This document shows, piece by piece, positions 1-11,000 of a stretch of 64,000 nucleotides of DNA (its first letter is position 1; each line of letters starts with the position of its first letter). The position numbers and the translations under genes are program-made. The stretch is from contig SIJG01000033.1 of the NCBI GenBank assembly GCA_023374025.1, positions 248,001 to 312,000 on the forward strand. The letters are read 5' to 3'. The stretch is from Heterodera schachtii. Lineage: Eukaryota; Nematoda; Chromadorea; Rhabditida; Heteroderidae. The notes below the pieces were generated by a model. It worked only from the letters and a program-made list of their open reading frames with translations. It had not been told where the DNA came from and ran no database searches.

Positions 1-25
1 ATTAAATAAAATCTGAGAAGCTATG

Positions 26-169
26 ATGCTTAAAAAATATATAAATTTATTTAAATTATTAAAACATATCCAACTTAAAGAAAGCCTAGCCATCGGCCTA
101 ATTAAAAGGAATGCATATTGTGTAATTGTTTATAATTTTAAATATGTTCTAGAGGATAAAAATTGCTAA
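26..169 (+). CDS. possible small ORF, 47 aa, unrecognised
   Basis: An ATG-started open frame of 47 codons in roughly 75% A+T sequence, where stops are expected every 10-15 codons. It begins MLKKYINLFKLLK and ends YVLEDKNC before TAA. It has no recognised domain, no signal peptide and no second copy with a conserved frame that I could find. It could be a chance frame or the tail of an exon that begins upstream. Confidence 0.15.
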   Translation: MLKKYINLFKLLKHIQLKESLAIGLIKRNAYCVIVYNFKYVLEDKNC

Positions 170-249
170 TTTGTCAAAAAATGTTCTAAACGAGTAACAG
201 CTATTTCTGAAAACAATTAAACTAATAAATATTTAGAAGAATACATTAT

Positions 250-327
250 CAGCCAGCTGAACATAAAATCACTTTAAGTCACCTGATGATGGAAACATCG
301 AGATACCAAATTATTAAACTTCTTTAA
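250..327 (+). pseudogene. PAEH exon-like relic
   Basis: The frame reads QPAEHKITLSHLMMETSRYQ and runs to TAA. The DNA around CAGCCAGCTGAACAT matches the better-preserved island at 42,905-42,994 (THPAEHWANVYNKF). Downstream, bases 304-720 are homologous to 35,668-36,130, where a MITE-like element breaks the alignment. Function unknown. Confidence 0.25.
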
Positions 328-1064
328 GCCAAATAAATTTAAAAAACTTTAGCAGAAAAAAAATATTGACAATTAAAATGTTTATTAACTTAGATTAATT
401 ATTTGAAATATTATTGCGAACAAATTTTTAAATTATATATTTATATAATTGATATAATTAACAAAAAATATTAAACATTGGAATAAAGAGTATTTAATGA
501 TAAAACCTGATGAAAAAGGGTATCGATAAGGTTGGTTCAAAAACATGATACGATCAGCCAATTATTTAAACAAGAGTATAAAAATATTTTAATTAATTAA
601 ATAAAGAAGAAAAATTCATTAAAATTTTGACATAATTAGAACAATAAGAAATATTTGTTTATAAATTAGAAAATATATTTTAAGTGATAAGAAAAGCTTA
701 AAATTTTTACTGGTTTAAATGTAAACAAAATACAACTTTTTATTTAGATTAATTAATAAAATTAAACAAAAATATTGAAAAAAAGAAAAATAATTTAAAA
801 TATAAAAATAAATAAAGAAAAGATAAAGCTATATTCAATTTAAATAAAAATAAAATACAAAATTTGATATCTTCTACATAAAAATATTACCATAAAATGA
901 AAGTTAAAAGTAGTGAAATAAATAACATAATTTATTAGAAAAAAAAATCAAAAACCTTTTAAGGCTACAAAAATGGTAATTAGAAAAAATCAAATAAACT
1001 ATTAAACTAATAATGAAGAAATAAATAATAATTTAATAAAAATATTTTTATAAATAAATTACAG

Positions 1065-1252
1065 ACAAAGGGAAACGAAGATCAGCCCAAAAAGTGGGAT
1101 TAATAATGAAAACAAATTAAAAAAAAATTAACAGGCAATGGGTCAACCAAAATTATCCCAAAAATTGGAATAAATAATAATAATATTAAAAAATAAATTA
1201 AAATTACAGGCAAAGGGACAACGAAAGTCAGCAAATAAAGTGGGATAAATAA
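1065..1252 (+). pseudogene. QRVNEDQ triplet, locus 1
   Basis: Three tandem exon-like modules of about 40 bp, each preceded by TTACAG or AACAG, separated by AT-rich spacers. Module I (1,065) has lost one base. Module II (about 1,138) reads QWVNQNYPKNWNK then TAA. Module III (1,211-1,252) reads QRDNESQQIKWDK then TAA. The same I-II-III order recurs at 10,141-10,335 and 37,498-37,674. It could be three alternative last exons, or a tandemly repeated exon. No known domain. Confidence 0.35.
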
Positions 1253-1261
1253 AAAATTAAA

Positions 1262-1292
1262 TTTTAAAAATATATATATATATATATATTAT
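1262..1292 (+). repeat. short (AT)n tract
   Basis: A TATATATATATATATATATA-type simple repeat just downstream of the triplet, of no evident function. Confidence 0.7.
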
Positions 1293-1340
1293 ATTACACG
1301 TAAAAATAAATAATTTATTTGCAAATGCATATTAACACAG

Positions 1341-1447
1341 AAGATTTTCAAAACATTGGGATGTGGGTGTATGGGGAAGACTACAAGAGTAAAAATAGGA
1401 ATAAGCGACGTAAATATATTCAATACAATTTTCATTCATCTTCTTAA
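1341..1447 (+). pseudogene. WVY exon-like island
   Basis: Follows AACACAG, an acceptor-like site. The frame from 1343 reads DFQNIGMWVYGEDYKSK and continues to TAA over 35 codons. The same frame pattern (WVYFKDTEMKSKK) occurs after TTTACAG at 11,637, in weaker form at 7,457, and as a shorter relic near 10,515. Downstream sequence is shared with 11,880-11,930. Unknown function. Confidence 0.3.
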
Positions 1448-2323
1448 ATTTTAATATTTTACTAGCGATTCAAATATTTTTAATGAGCGATAATTATAAA
1501 CTATTAAAAGCTAAATTACATATAAATAAATAATCAAATGGAAACAGAATTGCAATTAAAGATATAAAACTCATTATACCTGATGAATCACTAATAAAAT
1601 ATTAAAATTGTATAAGAAAATTTTGTTATTTGAAAAAAAACACATAATATGAGGTATAAAGATAAATAAATAATAATGTTTGAATTCCATATTAATTTTT
1701 TTATTAATAGAATCTTTCAAAAAGAAACAAAAATATCTCATTTGATGTTGATCTAATAAGGAAAAGAACAATTTTTATACAAAAAATTTAATTTTGCTAA
1801 AACTAACAATAATACATTTGTAAAATTTTTCAAAAACAGAGAAACATTGAATAAAATAATTGATAGTAAAATATAGATTATTCTGCTCTAAAAACAAAAA
1901 CTAATTAAAATTAAATCAGTCCCAATTCGCTAATATAAATTTAAATATTGCGACGCCAAAAGACCCTGAAAGAAGACAATACAACAGGAAATTTTAAATC
2001 TATATTTACAAATAAAACAAAAAGAAACAAATTAAAAAATAGTAATATAAAAGGAATAAATAAAATCAAAAAATAAATTTTGTTTAAAAAATAATTAATT
2101 TAAACCTGAAAAAAGTTTTATCCATTCATACAAAATTTTAGACGTAAGACTAAACTGATTATTGGGGAGAAAAAGCAAGATTGATTAAAGTTGAAAGAAA
2201 TAATTTTAATATGATATGCTAAATTACAAATTACAACATAATTAGAACATTACATTATTAATTTAGTAAGTACAATTTTAATTCAAATCATCTTCTCAAA
2301 TTGTAATATTTTGTGGAATTAAT

Positions 2324-2443
2324 GTGAAACAACCAATATTTAGCCCGAACCAAAAGTTGATGAAATCATTGCCTCAGAAACAACAAAAGCTCAACTTTGA
2401 AAACCAGCAAGTGATACAGATTTCTCTCACCCAATGTTTTTGA
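2324..2443 (+). CDS. possible exon, 39 codons, unrecognised
   Basis: A GC-richer island of 120 bp reads VKQPIFSPNQKLMKSLPQKQ and on to a TGA, Gln/Lys-rich, with the other two frames closed. It is open further upstream to about 2,281 without a Met. The sequence just upstream (AATCATCTTCTCAAATTG) is itself repeated near 15,030. Could be a terminal exon or a relic. Confidence 0.2.
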   Translation: MKQPIFSPNQKLMKSLPQKQQKLNFENQQVIQISLTQCF

Positions 2444-3206
2444 AAAAAAAATATTATTATAATAATGCATAAACAAAATTTAATTTTTTACAACGAAGTG
2501 TAATACTTGAAATTCAATTTCAAGGAAAATAAAAGATTTATATTAAAAAGAGAAAATCACTATTAATTTAAAATAACAATTAAATAAACAATTAAATATT
2601 GCGACAATTTGTGAAAAATTAAAAAAAAAATTAATTAAAATTTTTGCATGAAGAAACAAATAAATTCGTATTTACATCCGATTGAATGCATTTTTGAACT
2701 ATATAACTTATTAATTTATAAAACATAAGTACATAATCATAACTAAGCTAGTTTTTAATTTTCCTTAATTGGAAAAATTTATGTGCATATTTTAATTTTT
2801 ATAATTAAATATTCTTTTAATTGCAGGAAAATAACCAATATATCTGGATGGAAGGAATTCAAATTTACAAACTATTTATTTTTTGTCAAATTTTAATAAG
2901 GTTTCAAAAAACAACCATTAAATTTTTTTAAACATTCAAAAATAATAAAACATAATATTTAAATATTAATATGCCACAAATATTAAACCAAAAATTATTC
3001 TTTATCCGATTGTATAAAATAAAAAATTCATAAATAAATATATTCTCGATTTTTTTACAAATATATTTTTTTTGGAAAATATGAGTTAAAAATGTAATTA
3101 CTGGAAAACAATTTAAAGTTTTTTTTTATCTAAAAATTTTTGTAAACATTTATATATTTGAAGCTACCAGTCGATAGAGCACCTTTTTCTACGCTTAATA
3201 GTCTAG

Positions 3207-3296
3207 ATGAAACATGAGATAATAAATGAGCCCTTAAAGAAATTAAATTATGCATATCTGAAAAACGAACTGAATTTGAATATAAAATCACAGTAA
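3207..3296 (+). CDS. small KHEIINE-family ORF, 29 aa
   Basis: ATG-started frame MKHEIINEPLKKLNYAYLKN... to TAA. The copy at 44,725-44,813 keeps the frame, with only substitutions and no indels over 23 codons (three silent, three replacement) and the same stop. A third copy (31,827-31,910) shares KHEIINES. Frame conservation while flanks diverge argues that this was or is translated. No known domain. Immediately upstream another frame reads LPVDRAPFSTLNSLDET. Confidence 0.35.
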   Translation: MKHEIINEPLKKLNYAYLKNELNLNIKSQ

Positions 3297-3613
3297 TTTA
3301 AAATTATAGAGATAAATTAACTATAAAAATAAAAAATTATTAAAATCCTTCACGAGTTAATTTTGTAATTGGTATAAAAAAATATATAAACATCACAATG
3401 TCAACAGCCTATAATGAAAAATGGACTGAATTATATGCCTATTACAATAGAAAACTAAACTAAAGAACAAATAAAATTATTTTTTTGATTTTATAAAGTT
3501 TATTATTAGCACTAATAATCATTAAGAATAATTAAAGGAAAAAAAACAATTTCGAAAGAATTTAAAAAATTATTTAAAGTGTTTTCACAACTTTAATCTG
3601 ATGAAAATTTTGA

Positions 3614-3676
3614 TCAGTTCTACTGCATGTGTTAAAACTTATGTTAGATGGCGAGAGAAATGATCCTTTAAGTTGA
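3614..3676 (+). pseudogene. GERNDP-family relic, copy 1
   Basis: The frame reads SVLLHVLKLMLDGERNDPLS then TGA. It aligns without gaps around the core to the intact ORF at 4,331-4,444 and to the copy ending at 6,013. It starts right after a TGA, so it is an exon fragment or a truncated copy. Confidence 0.3.
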
Positions 3677-4330
3677 CTAAGAATTTACCTTCGGTTATTT
3701 GAAAATAATTGCAACTTTAAAATAGTTTTCAATTGGAAAACATTTATTTAATATAATAAATACAAATATTAATTAATATTTAAACTAATGAATTAAAACA
3801 AAAAATATAATTATTCTTTAAAAAATGCGATGATTTAATATTAAACTAAAAAATTTAAATTTATTAAATTTGGTAATTGTTGAAATAATTGCAAATATGT
3901 AATAGATTTTAGTTGGAAAACTTATTATTCAGTTTAAAAATTATTTATAAATTATTAAATTTGTAAGCATTATTTTAAAAATAAATTAAACTAATTGAAC
4001 TAATCATTTAATAAAGCAGATTACGAAAAAATAAAAATAATTGAATAAAAGAAAAATTGAGAATATAAATTATGGGAATAAAATATTAAATTTTAAAAAC
4101 AAATTGCCTCATAAATATTCAAAGATAATGCGGGGACTCTACATTTAAATAAATAATCGGAAATAATGAAAATATAATTATTTTAGAATTAACAATTGAA
4201 AATAACCGAATAAATATGAAAGCTTACAATAAAATCGCTATGAAAACATAATATATTAATTAATTAATAAGAAGTTATAATTATGGTAATAAATAAACCG
4301 AAAAAATATTTTTAAATGAAAGATAAATCA

Positions 4331-4444
4331 ATGAATATTTTAAAATATTTATATTTATTCAATCAAAATTACGACATACCATGGGGAGTACTGGATGTGC
4401 TAAAAACAATAATATATGGCGAGAAAAATGACCCTTGCAGTTGA
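4331..4444 (+). CDS. small GEKNDPCS-family protein, 37 aa
   Basis: Intact ATG-to-TGA frame: MNILKYLYLFNQNYDIPWG, then VLDVLKTIIYGEKNDPCS. The N-terminus is hydrophobic-aromatic but too short and charged to call a signal peptide with confidence. Copies at 3,614-3,676 and 5,882-6,013 keep the frame (VLxVLK...GE(K/R)NDP(C/L)S), and a shorter scrap lies near 4,603. I recognise no family. It is the least damaged member here and may be a real small gene or a last exon. Confidence 0.35.
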   Translation: MNILKYLYLFNQNYDIPWGVLDVLKTIIYGEKNDPCS

Positions 4445-4863
4445 CTAAGAAAATGAAAAATTTATTTAAAAAATTTTATATTAATTGGATTAATAAATTA
4501 AATTGGCAAGAATTGTTTATATGCATATTACAACAAAAAACTAAATTTTGATGTTTAAATGTATTATAAGCACATTAAGAATATTAAACCAAAAAAACTT
4601 ATTTAGCAAGAAATGACCCTTGCAGTTATAATTAATAAAAAATATATAAAATAAATATTGATTAAAAAACAAACTAGAATTTTTTAAATTTGAAATAATA
4701 ATAAATTTACCAATTTTTCACTGTTAATATTACTTAAACAAAAATAAAGACGCCATTAGAGTGAGATAACAAAATTTAACAATTTATACAAGAGAATTAT
4801 TAAATTAAACCGTTACTTTTACTTCGAGTTTATTATAAAAAAAGCATTTAAATTTAACCTTAA

Positions 4864-4952
4864 AAATAATAATATTTTGGAGATGCTCACTAATTAATCT
4901 CAAGTTCTTAGAAACCACAAATGCTGAGACATACTTCCAAGAAATAGTTTAG
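4864..4952 (+). pseudogene. possible exon ending NAETYFQEIV
   Basis: An open frame without Met reads LINLKFLETTNAETYFQEIV to TAG. It is a GC-richer island in AT-rich flanks with no clear copy elsewhere. Low support. Confidence 0.18.
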
Positions 4953-5399
4953 GTTAAATACTTTAAAAATTTTATTATTATGTTATTTCTACTGAAAATT
5001 GATTAAACGTTTCCTAAGAAATTTTCATATTTATAAAGTAAAACTAAACTTAAAGTAATACTAAATAAAAATCTATAATCTAAAACAAATAAAAATTAAT
5101 TAAAAAACATAGTTATAATTTAAAAAAAAACATTTTTAACTAGTTAAATCAATTTTTTGATTAATTGGGAATAAATGTACAATAAAAAATTAACCGAATT
5201 TTTACATTTTATACTCTCGAAATAAACTGCTGTAAAAACCAAACTATTGAAATCTAACAACTCTAAAAATTACAGTTAATAATAAATATTATAAATTTTA
5301 ATGCCATTTTGATATAAATTAATCCAATGAACAAAAATAAAAATTATATAATAAATAAAGGAAAAATACAAGAACATAAATATTTTTTAAGAAATAAAA

Positions 5400-5560
5400 A
5401 GAGTGACCACTTTTGACCTACAAAAAACTTATAAACAATTCATGCGCCAAATATGAAGCCAATTTACTTGCCGCAATATAAATTTTTAATAAATTAAAAT
5501 AAAAAATTAAATGGCAATTAAAAGCAGCGAGAACACACCATCAAACTCTTGGTAAAATTC
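5400..5560 (+). pseudogene. degenerate copy of the 17.4-kb KWQLKAAR exon
   Basis: DNA-level similarity to 17,355-17,530, with GAGTGACnAC at the left, ATGAAGCCAAT in the middle, and a stretch reading KWQLKAAR. It carries several indels and stops, so it is a relic. Confidence 0.35.
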
Positions 5561-5881
5561 TTTAATCAGTTAAATAAAAAACACAACAATAACATATATT
5601 ATAAAGGCCAAATTATTAAGAACAAAAAAATTGGCCTATTGATTTGGCATGTCGACTTCGGTTTCTTAAAAAGAAAAAATTTATAATTTTAAAAAATAGC
5701 AAAAATTAAAAGCCTAGCAAAAAATAACATAATTAATTTTTATTTGAATATAATAAAAAATTGAAAAATAATTTCAAAAAAATTAATAAAGCAAATATTA
5801 AAATAAAATATAAATTAATAACAAACAATAGCTCTAATGATAAAGAATAATTAAACAAAAAAACGAATTATTTAAAGTGTT

Positions 5882-6013
5882 TTACAAATAAAACCTGAGC
5901 TAAATTTAAAAAACGTTAAAGTAGTGGATATGATAAAAGCATTATTACGTGGCTAGAGAAATGACCCTTGCAGTTACTTGGTAAATGAAAAATTTGTAAA
6001 AAAATATGCTTAA
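5882..6013 (+). pseudogene. GERNDPCS-family relic, copy 3
   Basis: The frame reads LQIKPELNLKNVK, VVDMIKALLRG, one in-frame TAG, then RNDPCSYLVNEKFVKKYA and TAA. It extends the family C-terminally beyond the 4.4-kb ORF, which stops directly after CS. The sequence after it (6,060-6,300) duplicates 3,700-3,960 at high identity. Confidence 0.3.
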
Positions 6014-6059
6014 AGAAAGCGATGATCAAATATGATGGTAATACATTCAAATTTTTCTA

Positions 6060-6300
6060 TTTACCTTCGATTATTTTAAAATAATTGCAACTTTAAAACA
6101 TTTTTCAATTGGAAAACACTTATTTAATATAATAAATACAAATATTAATAAATATTTAAACTAATGAATTAAACAAAAAATATAAATTATTCTTTAAAAA
6201 ATGCGATGATTTAATATTAAACTAAAAAATTTAAATTTATTAAATTTGGTAAATGTTGAAATGGAAAACTTATTATTTCAATTTAAAAATTAATTATTAA
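6060..6300 (+). repeat. duplicate of 3,700-3,960
   Basis: About 240 bp of AT-rich sequence (TTACCTTCGRTTATTT...) nearly identical to the segment downstream of the first GERNDP relic, and related to 24,120-24,360. This shows that these islands duplicate together with their flanks. Confidence 0.6.
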
Positions 6301-7456
6301 AGTTTTAATCAAATAATTAATTAAAACGAATTATGTTGCCGAAAAACTTGTATGAAAACGGAACCGTGTATCGATTGTGGATCGGAAAATATTTAATTGA
6401 ATAGAATTAATTTTTAAGCATGATTTAAAAACTAAACTAATTGAGCTAATCATATAATATATAACAGACTATGAAAAAATAAAAATAATTGACTACAAGA
6501 AAATTGAGAATATAAATCGGAATAAATATTGAATTGAAATTAATTGATTTTACTAAAAACAGGAAAAAATGAAAGCATCGATATTGAATGTTGAGTTTGA
6601 GGTGAGGAGGACAATTAATAATGAGGCAATTTAACGGGAGGACGGAGTTTCTGATTTCTTTAATTATAATATATCTGATTTTTTAAAAATATAATTATAG
6701 AAACATACTAAATATAAATGAATAAACAAAATATGAAAATTTAAAAACTAAATTTAATGTTCATATTAATATAATCTTTCATAAAAATTTTAATTTATAA
6801 AAATTGCCAATATTTTAAGTAATTTAATTTTCTAAATACTTTTCTGAATTATTCTCTAAAAAAAGAATTTATTTATAAATTTTTTCATTATGATGATAGA
6901 ATTACAAAAAAAAAATCCATAAAATTCTTCTTATTTTTCCCTATTTATACAGCTTCATTTTCCTTAAATTAATCTAAGCTAAAGTGAGTTATTAATTTTC
7001 AAATATTAGACTAAAAAACTAATACAAATAAATTTAAGAGAATTAAAAAATAAAAAAATATCTCGTTTTCCTCATTTTCTTTTAACTTTTTTGTAAAATA
7101 AACGGTGCAAAGCTTTCCCAGTGAATTTTTGTAAATATTCGAAAAGCGTATTATTATTCAGGAATAAAATTGCAAAAAACGTTCACAATTAAAAAAGAAA
7201 ACATTTAAATCACCTTGTTAAGATAGAGATTTTAGGCAAAAAACATTTCTTATTAATAAATAACTGCCTGTAAAATGAATTATATGCCATAAATAATTAA
7301 GTTTTTCTAACAATTAAAAATTGAAAAAAAATATATATATTTATAAATTTGGAGGAACCAAAATATGCAACATTATCATGAAAATTATTTATGCAACATT
7401 ATCATGAAAAATATTATGTTTACAAATACATATTCATTCACATAGAAATTTACAGA

Positions 7457-7546
7457 AATAAAGAATGTGTACATTTCAAAGACATAGAGATGAAAAGAAG
7501 AAAATATGATATACCAAATGACAACAAAATTAGAACTTCTTCATAA
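7457..7546 (+). pseudogene. WVY-family exon relic
   Basis: After TTTACAG the frame reads NKECVHFKDIEMKRRKYDIP and continues to TAA. Homologous to 11,637-11,687 (NEWVYFKDTEMKSKK). The upstream ATGAAAAT..ATGTTTACA stretch is shared by both loci. Confidence 0.3.
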
Positions 7547-7939
7547 AAAATCACTTTTTAAACCGTTCAAATTGGTAATTCACGGAACGCATAAATGACA
7601 TAAAATAATTAAGTCCAGTGGTAAATGAAAATATATTGGAAAGCCACGGGATAATATATAAAAAATATATTAAATTTAAAAAACTTAATGAATTAAAATA
7701 GTTAAATAAATGTCTCCAAAAAGCCGATAAAATAATTGATTCGAAACATAAAAAGTTTAAAATTAAAATAAGTTAAATAAAAAACAAACGCATATAAAAA
7801 ACAGATAAATCATACTACTAAAAAATTAAAAACCAGAGTTATATCATAAAGTAAATAATATAAAAAATGAAATAAATTTAATTGTTAAAATTAATCGAAA
7901 TTATTTTATAATAGATATAAAAAACGAGTCATAAAATCA

Positions 7940-8047
7940 ATGAAACCATTCTTACGACCAGTTCCTGCAAAAAAAACAAATGAGTCTCTTAAGAGTGCAA
8001 GAAGATTTGATGGTATAAAAAAACAAAAAGATTTCACAAATAGCTAA
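7940..8047 (+). CDS. small NESLKSARRFDG-family ORF, 35 aa
   Basis: Intact ATG frame: MKPFLRPVPAKKTNESLKSA, then RRFDGIKKQKDFTNS and TAA. The locus at 42,368-42,433 keeps the same frame (NESLGCAKRFNGIK...FSNS then TAA), and a scrap near 32,490 shares the DNA. Basic protein with no signal peptide or known domain. In the 42-kb copy this frame directly follows the WERKW frame, so both may be parts of one exon separated by an indel. Confidence 0.35.
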   Translation: MKPFLRPVPAKKTNESLKSARRFDGIKKQKDFTNS

Positions 8048-8722
8048 AATTTAATTAATTAAAATATAATTAAAATAATTTAACCAACAATGTAATAAAA
8101 ATTGTATAAACAAATTAATTTTTAAATTGTATTTAATTACAAATATGTTTGACATAAAGCAAAAGGTTGCATTTAATTGAGATGTAGTTTGAAATTGATT
8201 TTTATAAAACATTTCTTTAACATGTTGACGTGTTTTATAAATCTGCCACCAAAATAAATTAGCATACCTATAAAATTATTATTGGTATTATTCAAAATAT
8301 CTTAATATAATATTAAAATAGCCATATATCTTAAGGAATATTAATATAGTTATATATCATAATGTGTAATATTAATTAGTCATATATCTTTTTTTTGCTC
8401 AATAAAAACCTGAAAAAAACCTTCATATACATTGAAGAAAATTGAGACAAGAAACTTGGTGCAGGTCATTTGTGTTTGACTTTAATTTATTATAAAAAAC
8501 AAAGAAAAGGCTATTAAATAAAGCAATTTCAAAATTTATAATGCAAATAATTAAATAAATTCATGTTATAAATAGCAATTTTATTGAATAAAAAAAACTG
8601 TTAATAAATAAGAAATTGTTTTAAAAAATTACTAAAATAAATTAAATTGTTGACATATTTAGAACAATAAGAAATATTTGTTTATTTTGAAAAATATTTT
8701 TTAAATGAAAAGAAAAGCTGTC

Positions 8723-8900
8723 ATGTCTGAGGACTTATTTGATGGGACTCAAATGGACATTTTCATATTTCCCTCTTAATCCCCAACTGTGTCTCTGTCT
8801 ATTTAAATGCTGTCTTTCCCTCCTTCTCCCCGCAGTCTTCCCAGTCATTCTTCTTTTCTTATTTTGTTCTCCATCATCAACTTTGACCTCCGCATATATT
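8723..8900 (+). other. GC-richer island with short ATG frame and pyrimidine-rich tract
   Basis: ATG at 8,723 gives MSEDLFDGTQMDIFIFPS then TAA at 8,779. A C/T-rich tract follows, ending CTTCTCCCCGCAG, a strong acceptor-like site. It abuts the LINE relic. It could be a first exon of a lost gene or part of the element. Confidence 0.25.
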
Positions 8901-8971
8901 TGTTAATTTCTTCAATGCATAAAATCTATTCAATTGGCTGTTGAGTCGGACACAACAAAAGCCGACAAAAC

Positions 8972-9550
8972 AAATGCTTAGTGTTAGTTTCACATCTTGG
9001 GCCGAAAAACCCTAATTTATAAAATATTCCAATTTTAAAAAGTGAAAAAGGTGAACCAGTTAGAGACCTCGGCATTTATTTTTCAAATGACTTAAAATGG
9101 GAAAAACATATAGAATTTATTACCAAAAAAGCAATATGAAAATCTTAAAACTCCAAAAATTCTTATAAATATATTCAATGTTTATTGTCGATCCATTTTG
9201 GAATTTGGCTCTCCGGTTTTTAATCCATATATGAAAAAAGACATTGTGCTCTTGAAAATGTTCAAAAAACATTTTTACGTATTGTTTTTAGGCGTAATAA
9301 TAATAAGGATGGTATACCCGGGTATAACGAACTTCTCAACTCTTTAAACAAGAATCTCTTTTAAAACGTAGAATAAAAATAGGTTTATGAATCTTTCATG
9401 ACATAATTTTGGGAAAGATCCATAGTTAGCATAATGATTCTTTTTCAAAAACGTATTCAGAACTTAAAAACGATTATATTATAAAAATCTCTTATTGTTC
9501 AACCAATGTTCGGTATTATTCGCCCTCACCTCTATAGGAGTTTGCCTAAA
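8972..9550 (+). mobile_element. decayed LINE (non-LTR) reverse-transcriptase C-terminus
   Basis: In shifting frames the segment reads, in family order: KCLVLVSHLGPKNPNL, RDLGIYFSNDLKWEKHIEFI, YCRSILEFGSPVFNPYMKKD, ENVQKTFLRIVFRR, GYNELLNSL, ESLLKRRIKIG. These are the landmarks after the catalytic palm in jockey/CR1-type LINEs (K-C-x-V-L-x-x-G, R-D-L-G, the LEFG..VW-like block, E-x-V-Q-x-x-F-x-R). At least three frameshifts and several stops are present, and the endonuclease and YADD motif are absent. A dead 5'-truncated copy. Confidence 0.8.
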
Positions 9551-10135
9551 GAGGCAAGGTAAATCACTTTGATAAAAAAAATATATATATAATTTAGGTG
9601 GGTCAAAACTGTTAAAACCTGTTTTTGGTTTTTAAATACGCCATAAGATACGCCAAAAGTTATAGCAAACTTTATTTGTTCAACTTTTTTTCACCTACAT
9701 ATAACCAAATGAAGTCGTTTATACTCATTTTATTTTCTCTATGATGTTCATAAAATTTATTCCAAAACTTCTAGGTTAAGGTAATGAAAAAGATTGAAAA
9801 TTTTCACTCATTTTTTGGTCCAAAAATGAATGCTTTTTTGACTAGATTTAGTGAAATACTTTTCGCGTACCCTGTACAATTGCACCAGTGCGCTTGTCCA
9901 CTTTATCAATGGATAAATTATAAATTAAAAAGGTAAATTTAAATTTTAAATAACATTAAATAATAATAAATTCTAATTTTTGAAGAGTTATAAAAAATGA
10001 AAGTAAAAAATAGTTAAATAAATAAAATAATTTATTAGAAAAAAATCAAACATCTTCCAATGCTACAAAAATGGTAATAGAAAAAATAAAATAATAAATA
10101 AACCTATATTATTAATAAATAATACATTTATAAAT
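9551..10135 (+). other. AT-rich, no gene seen
   Basis: Tail of the LINE region and unremarkable AT-rich sequence. Bases 9,960-10,085 duplicate 890-985 and 10,770-10,875, including CTACAAAAATGGTAAT. Confidence 0.5.
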
Positions 10136-10140
10136 TTCAG

Positions 10141-10335
10141 ACAAAGGGTCAACGAAGATCAGCCCAAAAAGTGGGATGAAGAAGAAAATTAAATTTAAAA
10201 ATAAAATAATCTATAGGAATGGGTCATTCAAAATTATCCCAAAAAAGGGATAAATAATAATAAAATTTAAAAAATAAATTAATAAATTACAGGCAAAAGG
10301 TCAACGAATATCAGCAAAAAAAGTGGGACAAATAA
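10141..10335 (+). pseudogene. QRVNEDQ triplet, locus 2 (best preserved)
   Basis: Module I follows TTTCAG and reads QRVNEDQPKKWDEEEN then TAA (10,142-10,192). Module II (about 10,215) follows ATAG and reads EWVIQNYPKK before an indel. Module III follows TTACAG and reads QKVNEYQQKKWDK then TAA (10,294-10,335). The three modules share the plan Q-x-V-N-x-x-x-x-K-x-W-D. About 70 bp further on, KRQSEGAENDTRGP is followed by GGTAAA, a donor-like end. Unknown function. Confidence 0.4.
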
Positions 10336-10649
10336 AAAACAATTTAATTAAAAAATATGTAATATATTAAAGTATACATAAAAATAAACAATTTATATTT
10401 AAACGACAAAGCGAAGGCGCGGAAAACGACACAAGAGGACCTGGTAAAAAAAAGAATTCAATTTAAAAAAAAATTTTTAATTTGGGTCTTCAAGATACAA
10501 TTTCCAATCATTCAAAGACATGAGCGGGAGTAAAAAGTTAATTAAATAATTAATTTAAAAATTTACAAATAATAAATAAAATAACCTAACAAAAATTAAT
10601 AAAAAAAAAAAAGTCGTTATAACAAAAAATAGATATTTTTAGGGAGGCC

Positions 10650-10985
10650 AAATCAATTTTTATATTGGGAATAAATGTACAGAAAAAAGAATTAACAGAA
10701 TTTTTATATTTTATACTCTCGAAATTATTGAAATCTAACAACACTAAAATTACATTTAATATTAAATTTTTGGAGGAGTTAAAAATATGAAAGTAAGAAA
10801 TAATAAAATAATATAATTTATTAGAAAAAAAGCAAAACACCTTCCAAAGATACAAAAATGGAAATTGAAAAAATAAAATAATAAATGCATAAACCAATAA
10901 TGAGAAAATAAATAATAATTATTAAGAAAAAATACATTCTTAAATAAGTTACAGGCAAAGGGTCAACGAAGATCAGCCAAAAAAG
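10650..10985 (+). repeat. diverged duplicate carrying a lone QRVNEDQ module
   Basis: Homologous to 9,960-10,180. Near 10,950 a TTACAG-led module I copy (QRVNEDQPKK) runs into unrelated sequence, so the triplet is truncated here. Confidence 0.45.
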
Positions 10986-11000
10986 TTAATTATTTTTTAT

